A stretch of 13,684 nucleotides of DNA from Bradyrhizobium sp. CCH5-F6 (GCF_001556045.1 NZ_LSIC01000104.1:1-13684), one strand, 5' to 3'; shown: positions 5,436 through 13,039, counted from the stretch's first letter. Numbers and translations: made by a program. The notes: generated from the sequence alone by a model not told the origin.

Positions 5436-8225
5436 TTACGCCGCCGGCTGCACCGCCTTGTCGCCGGCCATCACATGGGTCAGGGCGCTCTTGATCGCGG
5501 CCTGCCGCGTCGGCGCGTTGATCTGCGCGCCCAGGAGGTCGGTGACGTAGAACACGTCGCGCGCGCGCTCGCCGAAGGTCGCGACATGGGCCGAGGCGAT
5601 GTTGAGATTGAGCTTCGAGATCGCGGTGGTCAGCTCGTAGAGCAGGCCGGGCCGGTCGAGGCCGGAGACCTCGATCACGGTGTAACGGTCGGACCATTGG
5701 TTGTTAATGGTCACTTCCGGCTCGATCACGAACGGCTTCGCCTTGCTGCGTACGGTGCGCCGCGCCATTGCTTCGGGCAGGCGCAGCTTGCCCTCCAGCA
5801 CGTCCTCGATCATCTCGCCGATGCGCGTGGCGCGACGGCCTTCATCCTCGTCGCGGTCGTATTCCCGGGAGATCGAGATCGTGTCGAGTGCGCGGCCGTC
5901 GGTCGTGGTGTAGATCTGGGCATCGACGATGTTGGCACCGGCCGAGGCACAGGCGCCCGCGATGATCGACAGCAGCCAGGGATGGTCGGCGGCGAAGATC
6001 GTCAGCTCGGTGACGCCGCGCACCTCGTCGAAACCGACGTTGATCGCGAGCTTGTGGCCGGCCTGCTCGCTGGAGCGGACGAAGCGGGCGTGGCGGATCT
6101 TGCGCGGCAGCTCGACCTTGAGCCAGTAGGCGGGGTAGTGCCGGGCGATATAGGCGTCGAGCTCGTCCTTCGGCCATTCGGCGAAGGCCATGCGGAATTC
6201 GGCGTGCGCGGCCGCAAGCCGTTTTCCCCGGTCGACTTCCGAGAAGCCGCCCGTGAGCACCGGTTCGGTCTCATAGTAGAGCGAGCGCAAGAGCTGCGCC
6301 TTCCAGCCGTTCCAGACGCCGGGACCGACGCCGCGGATGTCGGCCGTGGTCAGGATGGTCAAGAGCTTCATCTGCTCGACCGACTGCACCACGGCGGCGA
6401 AATTCTCGATGGTCTTGCGGTCGGAGAGGTCGCGCGACTGCGCGACCGTGGACATCGTCAGATGCTCCTCGATCAGCCACGCCACCAGTTCGGTGTCGGC
6501 GGGGCTGAAGCCGAGCCGCGGGCAGAGCCGCCGGGCCACCTTTGCGCCGGCGATCGAGTGATCCTCCGGCCTGCCCTTGGCGACGTCGTGCAGGAGCGTG
6601 GCGATGTAGATCACCGCGCGGTGCTCAGGCCGGGTCTTGCGCATGAGGTCGCTGGCGAGAGCGAATTCCTCGATGCCGCCACGCTCGATGTCCTGCAGGA
6701 AGCCGATGCAGCGGATCAAATGCTCGTCGACGGTGTAGTGATGATACATGTTGAACTGCATCATCGAGACGATCTTGCCGAAGGCGCGGATGAAATGGCC
6801 GAGCACGCCGGTCTCGTTCATCCGCCGCAGCACGATCTCCGCGTTGTCGGAGGTCAGGATCTCCATGAACAGCCGGTTGGCCTCGGGATTCTCGCGGAGC
6901 TGCGCGTTGATCAGGCCCAGCGATCGCGTCACGTCGCGCATCGCATCCGGGTGGAAGGCGAGGTTGTTCTTCTGCGCGAGGCGGAAGATGCGGATCAAAT
7001 TGACCGGGTCGTGCTTGAAGATGTCGGGCGCGGCGACGTTGATGCGGTTGTTGTCGACGATGAAGTCGTCGCTGTCGGGGACGCGCCGCTTCACCGCGGT
7101 CGGCCGCAACCGCGCCATCATCCGGCTCAGCACCGGGGCGGGCTTGGCCTGCTGGTCCTCGAGCTTGGCGCAGAGGATGGCGGTGAGGTTGCCGACTTCC
7201 TTGGCGACCAGGAAGTAGTGCTTCATGAAGCGTTCGACATCCTGCATGCCGGGATGCGAGGTATAGCCGAGCCGGATCGCGATTTCGCGCTGCAGATCGA
7301 AGGAGAGGCGCTCTTCGGCGCGGTTGCAATAGAAATGCAGATTGCAGCGTACCGACCAGAGGAAATCGGCGCAGCGGCGGAAGCTGCGATATTCCTGTGC
7401 GTCGAACACGCCGCGCGCGACGAGTTCGTGGGTATCGCGCACGCGGTAGACGTATTTGGCGATCCAGAACAGCGTGTGCAGGTCGCGCAAGGCCCCCTTG
7501 CCGTCCTTGACGTTGGGCTCGACCAGATAGCGCGACTGGCCGCCGCGGCGGTGCCGCTCCTCGCGCTCGGCGAGCTTTGCGGTGACGAATTCCGACGCGG
7601 TGCCCTGCACCACTTCCTTGTCGAAGCGCTCGACCAGTTCCTCATAGAGTGGCTTGTCGCCGGTGAGGAAGCGCGTCTCCAGGATCGCAGTGCGGATCGT
7701 CATGTCGCCGCGCGCCTGCCGGATCGATTCGTCGACCGAGCGCGTGGCGTGACCGACCTTCAACCCCATGTCCCAGAGGCAATAGAGGATCGCTTCGGCG
7801 ACCTGCTCGCCCCAGGCGGTCTGCTTGTAGGGCAGGATGAACAGCAGATCGATGTCCGATTCCGGCGCCATCAGGCCGCGGCCGTAGCCGCCGGTGGCGA
7901 CCACCGCCATGCGCTCGGCGCCGCTCGGGATCGGCGAGCGGTAGAGATGGCGCGTCGCGGCCGAATACAGGATGCGGATGATCTCGTCCTGCACGTGGCA
8001 CAGGCGCTCGGCGCAGCGGCGGCCGTGGCGGTCCTTCAAGAGGATCGCCTGTGCGGCGGCGCGCGCCGCGATCAGCTCCGCCTTGAGCAGTTGCGCCATC
8101 GCCGTGCGGAACGCGTCCTCGCGACCCTGATGCTTTTCGGCAAGCGCATCGACCGCGGCGGTGATCCGCACGGTGTCGAAACGATCGTCTACCCCGGCCT
8201 TCTGCTCAGTCGCGATGCTGTCCAT
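5436..8225 (-). CDS. glnD: [Protein-PII] uridylyltransferase / uridylyl-removing enzyme GlnD
   Basis: Cytoplasmic nitrogen sensor of 929 residues. It adds UMP to PII proteins (GlnB/GlnK) when glutamine is low and removes it when glutamine is high, thereby steering glutamine synthetase and NtrBC. Domains in order: nucleotidyltransferase with GGYGRG at 112-117 and SDID at 123-126 (metal-binding Asp); a GlnD helper region with KDGKGALRDLHTLFWIAKY at 240-258; an HD hydrolase with LLHDVAKG at 544-551 and His556; then two ACT glutamine-binding domains at about 738-790 (FAADHPWLLSIIAGA) and 850-900 (VSGLDRPGLLYELTTAI). All key residues are present. ATG 8225 is chosen because GGGAGAG lies just upstream and the start MDSIATEQ fits the family; the frame stays open to 8390, but that extension crosses the operator-like dyad. 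It is divergent from the SsuA-type gene. A 964-codon open frame on the opposite strand is a GC-bias shadow. Confidence 0.98.
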   Translation of the reverse strand: MDSIATEQKAGVDDRFDTVRITAAVDALAEKHQGREDAFRTAMAQLLKAELIAARAAAQAILLKDRHGRRCAERLCHVQDEIIRILYSAATRHLYRSPIPSGAERMAVVATGGYGRGLMAPESDIDLLFILPYKQTAWGEQVAEAILYCLWDMGLKVGHATRSVDESIRQARGDMTIRTAILETRFLTGDKPLYEELVERFDKEVVQGTASEFVTAKLAEREERHRRGGQSRYLVEPNVKDGKGALRDLHTLFWIAKYVYRVRDTHELVARGVFDAQEYRSFRRCADFLWSVRCNLHFYCNRAEERLSFDLQREIAIRLGYTSHPGMQDVERFMKHYFLVAKEVGNLTAILCAKLEDQQAKPAPVLSRMMARLRPTAVKRRVPDSDDFIVDNNRINVAAPDIFKHDPVNLIRIFRLAQKNNLAFHPDAMRDVTRSLGLINAQLRENPEANRLFMEILTSDNAEIVLRRMNETGVLGHFIRAFGKIVSMMQFNMYHHYTVDEHLIRCIGFLQDIERGGIEEFALASDLMRKTRPEHRAVIYIATLLHDVAKGRPEDHSIAGAKVARRLCPRLGFSPADTELVAWLIEEHLTMSTVAQSRDLSDRKTIENFAAVVQSVEQMKLLTILTTADIRGVGPGVWNGWKAQLLRSLYYETEPVLTGGFSEVDRGKRLAAAHAEFRMAFAEWPKDELDAYIARHYPAYWLKVELPRKIRHARFVRSSEQAGHKLAINVGFDEVRGVTELTIFAADHPWLLSIIAGACASAGANIVDAQIYTTTDGRALDTISISREYDRDEDEGRRATRIGEMIEDVLEGKLRLPEAMARRTVRSKAKPFVIEPEVTINNQWSDRYTVIEVSGLDRPGLLYELTTAISKLNLNIASAHVATFGERARDVFYVTDLLGAQINAPTRQAAIKSALTHVMAGDKAVQPAA

Positions 8226-8243
8226 GTCTCTCCCGATATAAGA

Positions 8244-8262
8244 GGTGACAGGCGCTGTCACC
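8244..8262. promoter_or_regulatory. Perfect 8-bp inverted repeat, operator candidate upstream of glnD
   Basis: GGTGACAG-GCG-CTGTCACC is a perfect dyad with a 3-base centre, ending 19 bases upstream of the glnD ATG. Spacing and symmetry suit a dimeric regulator, but the sequence fits no operator I can name with confidence. It might control glnD, or the divergent transporter operon from about 150 bases upstream. It could alternatively form a hairpin in the glnD leader. Confidence 0.5.
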
Positions 8263-8376
8263 CGACATTCTCTGGCAATAGTCGTTCCAAGCTGGAAAGG
8301 CGCGGCTTCGGGCAAATCTGTTCTCGGCCGCCGTGCTTTCAAGGGACGGATTTTCTCGTTGACCTCTAGATATAAC

Positions 8377-8393
8377 TCATTGAAGAACAATGA
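8377..8393. promoter_or_regulatory. AT-rich dyad in the leader of the SsuA-type operon
   Basis: TCATTG-AAGAA-CAATGA is a perfect 6-bp dyad inside the most AT-rich stretch of the spacer (about 8348-8405), 20 bases before ATG 8414. TTGACC at 8359-8364 and TATAAC at 8371-8376 look promoter-like singly but are only 6 bases apart, so they are not a matched -35/-10 pair. The dyad probably sits near the transcription start and could bind a repressor or activator of the transporter. The function is inferred. Confidence 0.35.
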
Positions 8394-8413
8394 AATTTTT
8401 CAGGAGGACGAGC

Positions 8414-9385
8414 ATGGCTGGGATTGCACGACGTATTCTTCTGGCGGGCGCGTTGGCGCTCGCATTCTCCCCCGCGGCGAAGGCGGCCGGGCCGCTTAAG
8501 GAAATCCGCATCGACTGGGCGACCTACAATCCGGTGTCGATGGTCCTGAAGCAGAAGGGGCTCCTGGAGAAGGAGTTCGCAAAGGACGGTATCACGGTCA
8601 CCTGGGTGCAGTCGGCCGGCTCCAACAAGGCGCTCGAATTCCTCAACGCCGGCTCGATCGATTTCGGCTCGACCGCGGGGTCCGCGGCACTGGTCGCCCG
8701 CATCAACGGCAATCCGATCAAGTCGATCTACGTCTATTCGCGCCCCGAATGGACCGCGCTGGTGACTTCAAAGGATTCCAAGATCGCCGCCGTTGCCGAC
8801 CTCAAGGGCAAGCGTGTCGCGGTGACGCGCGGAACCGATCCGCACATCTTCCTGGTGCGCGCGCTGCTCGGCGCGGGCCTGACGGAAAAGGACATCACGC
8901 CGGTGTTGCTCCAGCATGCCGACGGCAAGACCGCGCTGATCCGCGGCGACGTCGACGCCTGGGCCGGGCTCGATCCGATGATGGCGCAGGCCGAGGTCGA
9001 GGAAGGTGCGAAGCTGTTCTATCGCAAGGCCGACGCCAACACCTGGGGCATCCTCAATGTGCGCGAGCAGTTCTTGAAGGACCATCCCGACATCGTTCGC
9101 CGCGTCCTCGCGGTTTACGAGGAGGCGCGCAAATATTCGCTGGCGAATTACGATGAGCTGAAGAAGACCTTCATCGCGGTCACAAAACTGCCCGAGGCCG
9201 TCGTCGACAAGCAGCTCAAGGAGCGCACCGAACTCACCCACGGCCGGATCGGCGCGCCCCAGCGCGAGTCGATCCTGGCTGCCGGCCTCGCGCTGCAACA
9301 GGCCGGCGTCGTCGATGCCAAGGTCGACGTCAAGGCGACGCTCGACGCCCTGATCGACGATCAGGTCCCGCTGCCGACGAATTAG
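8414..9385 (+). CDS. SsuA-type ABC transporter substrate-binding protein (aliphatic sulfonate family)
   Basis: Periplasmic binding protein of 323 residues, first gene of an SBP-permease-ATPase operon. A signal peptide covers about residues 1-24: MAGIARR, a hydrophobic core and cleavage near AAKA-A. The mature N-terminus (IRIDWATYNPVSMVLKQKG), then ALEFLNAGSIDFGSTAGSAA and DLKGKRVAVTRGTDPHIFLVRAL, are the standard landmarks of the SsuA/TauA/NrtA-like fold, closest to SsuA. ATG 8414 is chosen over the in-frame ATG 8390 because AGGAGG (8403-8408) lies 6 bases upstream and the signal peptide then begins properly. The next gene follows after 65 bases containing a small hairpin, a common arrangement that lets the binding protein be made in excess. 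The ligand is inferred (sulfonate or a similar oxyanion); taurine, aromatic sulfonate or another organosulfur compound is equally possible. Confidence 0.93.
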   Translation: MAGIARRILLAGALALAFSPAAKAAGPLKEIRIDWATYNPVSMVLKQKGLLEKEFAKDGITVTWVQSAGSNKALEFLNAGSIDFGSTAGSAALVARINGNPIKSIYVYSRPEWTALVTSKDSKIAAVADLKGKRVAVTRGTDPHIFLVRALLGAGLTEKDITPVLLQHADGKTALIRGDVDAWAGLDPMMAQAEVEEGAKLFYRKADANTWGILNVREQFLKDHPDIVRRVLAVYEEARKYSLANYDELKKTFIAVTKLPEAVVDKQLKERTELTHGRIGAPQRESILAAGLALQQAGVVDAKVDVKATLDALIDDQVPLPTN

Positions 9386-9394
9386 TATCTCTTG

Positions 9395-9407
9395 CCTCCC
9401 TTGGAGG
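9395..9407 (+). other. Small hairpin in the SBP-permease spacer
   Basis: CCTCC-CTT-GGAGG forms a 5-bp stem with a 3-base loop, 10 bases after the binding-protein stop. Such stems often protect the 3' end of the binding-protein message from decay and set its excess over the membrane subunits. It is short and lacks a T-run, so it is not an evident terminator. The role is inferred. Confidence 0.3.
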
Positions 9408-9450
9408 GAGACTCGACGCTCCTTCCATTCCCTCTTCAGACGCGCTTGCT

Positions 9451-10302
9451 ATGGCCATGATCTCCGACGCGCCAGTGCTGCAACAGACCTCGGAGCCGGC
9501 CGAGGGCGCCGCTGCGCCCTCGCGCCTGTCCCGTTATGCGCGGCCGATGCTGGGCGTGCTGCTGCCGCTGACGCTCGCGCTGGGTTGGGAGCTCGTGGTG
9601 TGGCTCGCCTGGTCCAACGGCCGGTTGGTGCCGCCGCCCTCGCGCGTCTTTGCCGAGATCGCCGAGCTCGCCCGTTCCGGCGAGCTGGTCCGCCACATCA
9701 CAGCGACGCTGTGGCGCGTCGTCCTCGGCTTTGCCGCCGGCATCGTCGCGGGCACGCTGCTGGGAGCTATCTCCGGCTATTGGTCGCTGGCGCGGCGGCT
9801 GCTCGACCCGACCGTGCAGGCGCTGCGCGCGATCCCCTCTCTGGCCTGGGTCCCGCTGTTCATCCTCTGGCTCGGCATCTTCGAGACCTCGAAGGTCGCG
9901 CTGATTGCGGTCGGCGTGTTCTTCCCGGTCTATCTTGGCGTCATGGGCGCGATTCTCTCGGTCGATCGCAAGATCGTGGAGGTTGGACGCACCTTTCGCC
10001 TCTCCGGGTTCGCCATGATCCGCCGCATCCTGTTGCCCGCGGTGCTGCCGGCCTATGTCGTATCCCTGCGCGTCGGTCTCGGCCTCGGCTGGATGTTCGT
10101 GGTCGCAGCCGAATTGATCGGCGCCTCCGAAGGGCTCGGCTACCTCCTGCTCGACGGCCAGCAGCTCGGCAAGCCCGCGCAGATCCTGGCCGCCATCGTG
10201 ATCTTCGCCATCCTCGGCAAGCTCACGGATTGGCTGATCGAGGTTGCCGCCGCGCCGTTCCTGCGCTGGCAGGACGCCTTCGGGCGGGCAAGGGGAGCTT
10301 GA
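9451..10302 (+). CDS. SsuC-type ABC transporter permease
   Basis: Inner-membrane subunit of 283 residues, normal for the SsuC/TauC/NrtB family, which works as a homodimer. About six membrane segments: near 33-54, 88-108, 128-143, 148-169, 203-222 and 245-263. The cytoplasmic EAA loop that docks on the ATPase is at about 177-200 (GRTFRLSGFAMIRRILLP). Other family landmarks are VPPPSRVFAEI near 60 and AIPSLAWVPLFILWLGI at 127-143. ATG 9451 is used; the second ATG at 9457 is also possible and neither has a clear Shine-Dalgarno. The stop at 10300-10302 is 4 bases before the ATPase start, so the two are probably translationally coupled. Confidence 0.94.
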   Translation: MAMISDAPVLQQTSEPAEGAAAPSRLSRYARPMLGVLLPLTLALGWELVVWLAWSNGRLVPPPSRVFAEIAELARSGELVRHITATLWRVVLGFAAGIVAGTLLGAISGYWSLARRLLDPTVQALRAIPSLAWVPLFILWLGIFETSKVALIAVGVFFPVYLGVMGAILSVDRKIVEVGRTFRLSGFAMIRRILLPAVLPAYVVSLRVGLGLGWMFVVAAELIGASEGLGYLLLDGQQLGKPAQILAAIVIFAILGKLTDWLIEVAAAPFLRWQDAFGRARGA

Positions 10303-10306
10303 AGCG

Positions 10307-11092
10307 ATGCTGGCGCTCGACCGGGTCAGCAAGACCTATCCCAACGGCGTAGAGGCGCTGGCGCGCTTCTCGGCCGAGATCAGGCAAGGCGAGATCATCG
10401 CCATCATCGGCGGCTCCGGTTGCGGCAAGTCCACATTGTTGCGCGCCATCGCCGGCCTCGATCGCGCCAGCTCGGGCAGCGTAACGCTCGACGACGAGGC
10501 GATCAGTTCGCCGCATGCCAAGATCGGCATCATCTTCCAGGAGCCGCGGCTGTTGCCCTGGCTCAGCGTCGCCGACAATATCGGCTTCGGCCTTGCCGAT
10601 CTGCCCGCGACCGAGCGGCGCGAGAAGGTGGCGCGTGCGCTCGAGCGCGTCGGGCTCGCGGAAAAGGCGCAGGCCTGGCCGCGCGAGCTCTCCGGCGGGC
10701 AGGCACAGCGGGTTGCGATTGCGCGGGCGCTGGTGCCGCAGCCGGAGGTGCTGCTGCTCGACGAGCCGTTCTCCGCGCTTGATGCTTTCACGCGCAGGGA
10801 TCTCCAGGATCATCTGCTCGACCTGTGGGCCGACACGCGGCCGACGCTCATCCTCGTCACCCATGACGTCGACGAAGCCGTGGTGCTGGCCGACCGCGTG
10901 CTGGTGATGCGGCCGCGGCCGGGCCGGCTATTCGACCAGATCGAGGTCAATCTCGGCCGGCCGCGCGACCGCAACTCGCCGCTGTTCGAGAATTTCAAGC
11001 GCAGTGTGCTGACATCACTCGACCGTTCGCTCGACCGCAGCGTGCCCGACCGCGACGCAACCCTGGGTCCCGGTCAGGCCATGTGGTGGTGA
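10307..11092 (+). CDS. SsuB-type ABC transporter ATP-binding protein
   Basis: Cytoplasmic ATPase of 261 residues driving the SsuA/SsuC-type importer. All motifs are intact: Walker A GGSGCGKST at 35-43, Q-loop Gln78 (FQEPRLLPW), signature LSGGQAQRVAIARAL at 128-142, Walker B LLLLDEP ending near 154, D-loop SALD and switch His186 (VTHDVDEA). The EPRLLPW block after the Q-loop is typical of the nitrate/sulfonate/taurine ATPases. ATG 10307 is supported by AGGGGAG at 10291-10297, 9 bases upstream; an in-frame start at 10244 would overlap the permease and add an unrelated N-terminus. The C-terminal 30 residues are charged and variable (repeated SLDRS), as is common in this family. Confidence 0.95.
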   Translation: MLALDRVSKTYPNGVEALARFSAEIRQGEIIAIIGGSGCGKSTLLRAIAGLDRASSGSVTLDDEAISSPHAKIGIIFQEPRLLPWLSVADNIGFGLADLPATERREKVARALERVGLAEKAQAWPRELSGGQAQRVAIARALVPQPEVLLLDEPFSALDAFTRRDLQDHLLDLWADTRPTLILVTHDVDEAVVLADRVLVMRPRPGRLFDQIEVNLGRPRDRNSPLFENFKRSVLTSLDRSLDRSVPDRDATLGPGQAMWW

Positions 11093-11147
11093 CAATCTCG
11101 CCCCGAGCCGGTACATCGGCAGGCATCATGTCCCGGGAGAAAACAAA

Positions 11148-11657
11148 ATGGACGCTGTACAACTGCGCCAGATGCAGGCCCCGATCAAGGAGCGCTACAA
11201 GAACGATCCCAAGGCCGCGCTGATCACGCTGAAGGCCAAGGGCTCCACCGACGGCGAAGGCATCGCCTGCAAGGTCGAGACCGGCCGCGCCATCGCGATG
11301 GCCGGCCTGCATCCCGGCACCGGCGGCTCCGGCCTCGAGCTCTGCTCCGGCGACATGCTGCTGGAAGCCCTGGTCGCCTGTGCCGGCGTCACGCTGAAAT
11401 CGGTCGCGACCGCGATCGAGGTTCCCCTCAAGACCGGCAACGTCTACGCCGAGGGCGATCTCGACTTCCGCGGCACGCTCGGCATCGACAAGGAAACTCC
11501 GGTCGGCTTCGCCGAGATCCGCCTGCGCTTCGAGGTCGACACCGACGCGCCGCAGGACAAGCTCGACCTGCTGCTCAAGCTCACCGAGCGTTATTGCGTG
11601 GTCTATCAGACCATCAAGAACGGCCCGAAGGTGTCAGTGTCGATGCAGCGGATGTGA
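11148..11657 (+). CDS. OsmC family protein (peroxiredoxin-like)
   Basis: A 169-residue cytoplasmic protein of the OsmC/Ohr fold, whose characterised members reduce organic hydroperoxides with a cysteine pair. The usual central helix carries the first cysteine in DMLLEALVACAGVTLKSVA (Cys78) and the second is in ERYCVVYQTI (Cys150), matching the two-cysteine spacing of the family; Cys41 and Cys66 are additional. ATG 11148 follows GGGAG at a suitable distance. It lies only 55 bases after the ATPase stop on the same strand with no evident terminator between, so it is probably the fourth gene of the transporter operon. This suggests a thiol- or peroxide-related step linked to the imported sulfur compound, which is inference. 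The short OsmC subgroup versus Ohr cannot be settled by eye. Confidence 0.92.
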   Translation: MDAVQLRQMQAPIKERYKNDPKAALITLKAKGSTDGEGIACKVETGRAIAMAGLHPGTGGSGLELCSGDMLLEALVACAGVTLKSVATAIEVPLKTGNVYAEGDLDFRGTLGIDKETPVGFAEIRLRFEVDTDAPQDKLDLLLKLTERYCVVYQTIKNGPKVSVSMQRM

Positions 11658-11684
11658 GGCGAAGGTCGCTACTCCAAAATCGGT

Positions 11685-11817
11685 GTCGTCCCGGCGAACG
11701 CCGGGACCCATCATCCCGAGCGCCGATTGTATTGCCGAACTGATCACTACAACCGTTCAACACAGCGAAGCCTGTGGTTATGGGTTCCGGATCTGCGCTG
11801 CGCTTGTCCGGGACGAC
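11685..11817. repeat. 133-bp palindromic intergenic repeat abutting the next gene
   Basis: Terminal perfect 10-bp inverted repeat: GTCGTCCCGG at 11685-11694 and CCGGGACGAC at 11808-11817. The left end also folds on itself as TCCCGGCG-AA-CGCCGGGA (11689-11706), and GGGACCCA at 11703-11710 pairs with TGGGTTCC at 11781-11788 through one G-U. The central part is less GC-rich. This TCGTCCCGG...CCGGGACGA type is, from memory, a common repeat in Bradyrhizobium. It starts 27 bases after the OsmC stop and ends 9 bases before the ATG of the membrane protein gene, so it forms that gene's immediate leader. Confidence 0.85.
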
Positions 11818-11826
11818 AAAACAAAA

Positions 11827-12636
11827 ATGTCTCCCGATCTCCACTTCATCCTCTTCCTGTTCTTGCGCATGGCGATCGCGGCGGCGTTCGTTGTGTCGGC
11901 GTCGATGATCGCCGAGCGCGCCGGGCCTGTGATCGGCGCGCTGGTTGCGACCTTGCCGGTGTCGGCTGGTCCCTCCTACGTCTTCCTGGCGCTGGACCAC
12001 GACGCCGCCTTCATCGCACAGGGCGCGCTGGCAAGCCTCCCCGTGAATGCTGCGACGATCGTCCTCGCGCTCACCTATGTGGTGCTGGCGCAGCGACATG
12101 GCCTACTCGTGAGCTGTGGAAGCGCAATCGCGGTCTGGATCGTGCTTGCATCGATCATCCGCCAGTTCGACTGGTCGCTCGCCGCCGGGCTCGCGGCCAA
12201 TCTGATCGCGTTCGGCATCTGCATTCCGCTGCTCGCAGGTTATCGCCATGCGAAAATGCCGCTGGTGACGCGCCGCTGGTACGACGTGCCGATGCGCGCT
12301 GCGCTGGTCGCAACCCTCGTCGCCATCGTGGTCTCGACGTCGAGCTGGGTCGGCCCTCGCATCAGCGGCATCATCGCGCTCTATCCGGTGGTGTTCTCCA
12401 GCATGATGGTGATCCTGCACCCGCGCATCGGCGGACCACCGACTGCCGCAGTGCTCGCCAACTCCGCCTGGGGCCTGCTCGGATTTGGCATGGCCATCGC
12501 CGTTCTGCACGTTGCAGTCGTGTGGTTCGGCTCCACGGTCGGCTTGTGCCTCGCGCTCGGGACCTGCGTGGCGTGGAACCTGACGCTGTGGGGAATCGGC
12601 CGGCGCGCGGCGCACAAGGCGCGGCCGATTCCGTGA
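11827..12636 (+). CDS. Polytopic membrane protein with internal duplication, function unknown
   Basis: A 269-residue protein, hydrophobic throughout, with about eight to nine likely membrane segments. I do not recognise a named family. The two halves share a motif: GPVIGALVATLPVSAGPSYVFL at about 33-54 and GPRISGIIALYPVVFSSMMVIL at 176-197, identical at 8 of 22 positions and about 143 residues apart, so the protein looks like a duplicated-domain transporter. Charged loops at 139-152 (GYRHAKMPLVTRRWYD) and the basic C-terminus suggest a cytoplasmic C-terminal end. ATG 11827 is chosen as the first start outside the repeat; the frame is open upstream through the repeat to 11683, but that part is repeat-derived. 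No Shine-Dalgarno is seen, only an A-rich leader. ATG 11869 is an alternative start. Confidence 0.78.
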   Translation: MSPDLHFILFLFLRMAIAAAFVVSASMIAERAGPVIGALVATLPVSAGPSYVFLALDHDAAFIAQGALASLPVNAATIVLALTYVVLAQRHGLLVSCGSAIAVWIVLASIIRQFDWSLAAGLAANLIAFGICIPLLAGYRHAKMPLVTRRWYDVPMRAALVATLVAIVVSTSSWVGPRISGIIALYPVVFSSMMVILHPRIGGPPTAAVLANSAWGLLGFGMAIAVLHVAVVWFGSTVGLCLALGTCVAWNLTLWGIGRRAAHKARPIP

Positions 12637-13039
12637 GACTACGGATATGCGCGACACGACGTCGCGAAAGCCGATGCGGCACGCTCAACTCACGCTGACA
12701 GGTGACGAGGCGTCTCCGCAAGGCGTTGAGTGAGAAGCATCATTTCAAGTTTCGTCGTGCTTTTCAGGTCGGAGCTCCGGCATCCCTCGCTTGGACACGC
12801 TCATCCGCCCCCGTCGAATTCCCGACAGTAAAATTAGAACTTTATTCGAGCTTTTCTCGTACAGAATCAGGCTGCCACTCGCTTCCGTTACTGTCGGCAC
12901 GAATATCGACGGACCTGCGCATAAGTCGCCAGAACTGCGGGGCGCCGGTTTGGGACTACGGCAGCAGTGCCGCACGGTGAGTTCCTTGATCCCGACGGGC
13001 ATATCCCCATCGGCGCTCTTTCGAGATGGAGATCTCCTG
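12637..13039. other. Intergenic region without a convincing gene
   Basis: About 400 bases, with lower GC content around 12825-12870. An open frame at 12702-12980 (92 codons) has no ribosome binding site, no family resemblance and atypical composition, so it is not called. The region holds a stem-loop at 12650-12666, an inverted repeat CCGACAGTAA at 12822-12831 with its complement at 12888-12897, and a perfect palindrome GGAGATCTCC at 13028-13037 that contains the ribosome binding site of the next gene. Promoter elements for the PAS gene presumably lie here, but I cannot assign them. Confidence 0.6.
12650..12666 (+). terminator. Stem-loop after the membrane protein gene, weak terminator candidate
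   Basis: CGCGAC-ACGAC-GTCGCG, a 6-bp perfect stem, begins 14 bases after the stop codon. No T-run follows (AAAGCC), so it would be at best a weak or Rho-assisted terminator. Confidence 0.3.

Noticed and set aside
5475..8369. A 964-codon open frame on the plus strand opposite glnD.
   Set aside because: It is the GC-bias mirror of the glnD frame: no ribosome binding site, no domain resemblance and composition dominated by Arg, Val, Asp and Gly. glnD itself has every expected motif.
8359..8376. TTGACC and TATAAC as a sigma70 promoter for the transporter operon.
   Set aside because: The two hexamers are only 6 bases apart, far from the 16-18 needed, so they cannot be one promoter.
11683..11826. 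N-terminal extension of the membrane protein starting at GTG 11683.
   Set aside because: The extension is entirely made of the palindromic repeat, lacks a ribosome binding site and would put a non-membrane, repeat-derived segment on the protein. It is kept only as a point to check.
12702..12980. Possible 92-residue gene before the PAS gene.
   Set aside because: GTG start without a ribosome binding site, Ser/Arg-rich unconserved-looking sequence, and it lies across AT-rich likely promoter DNA.
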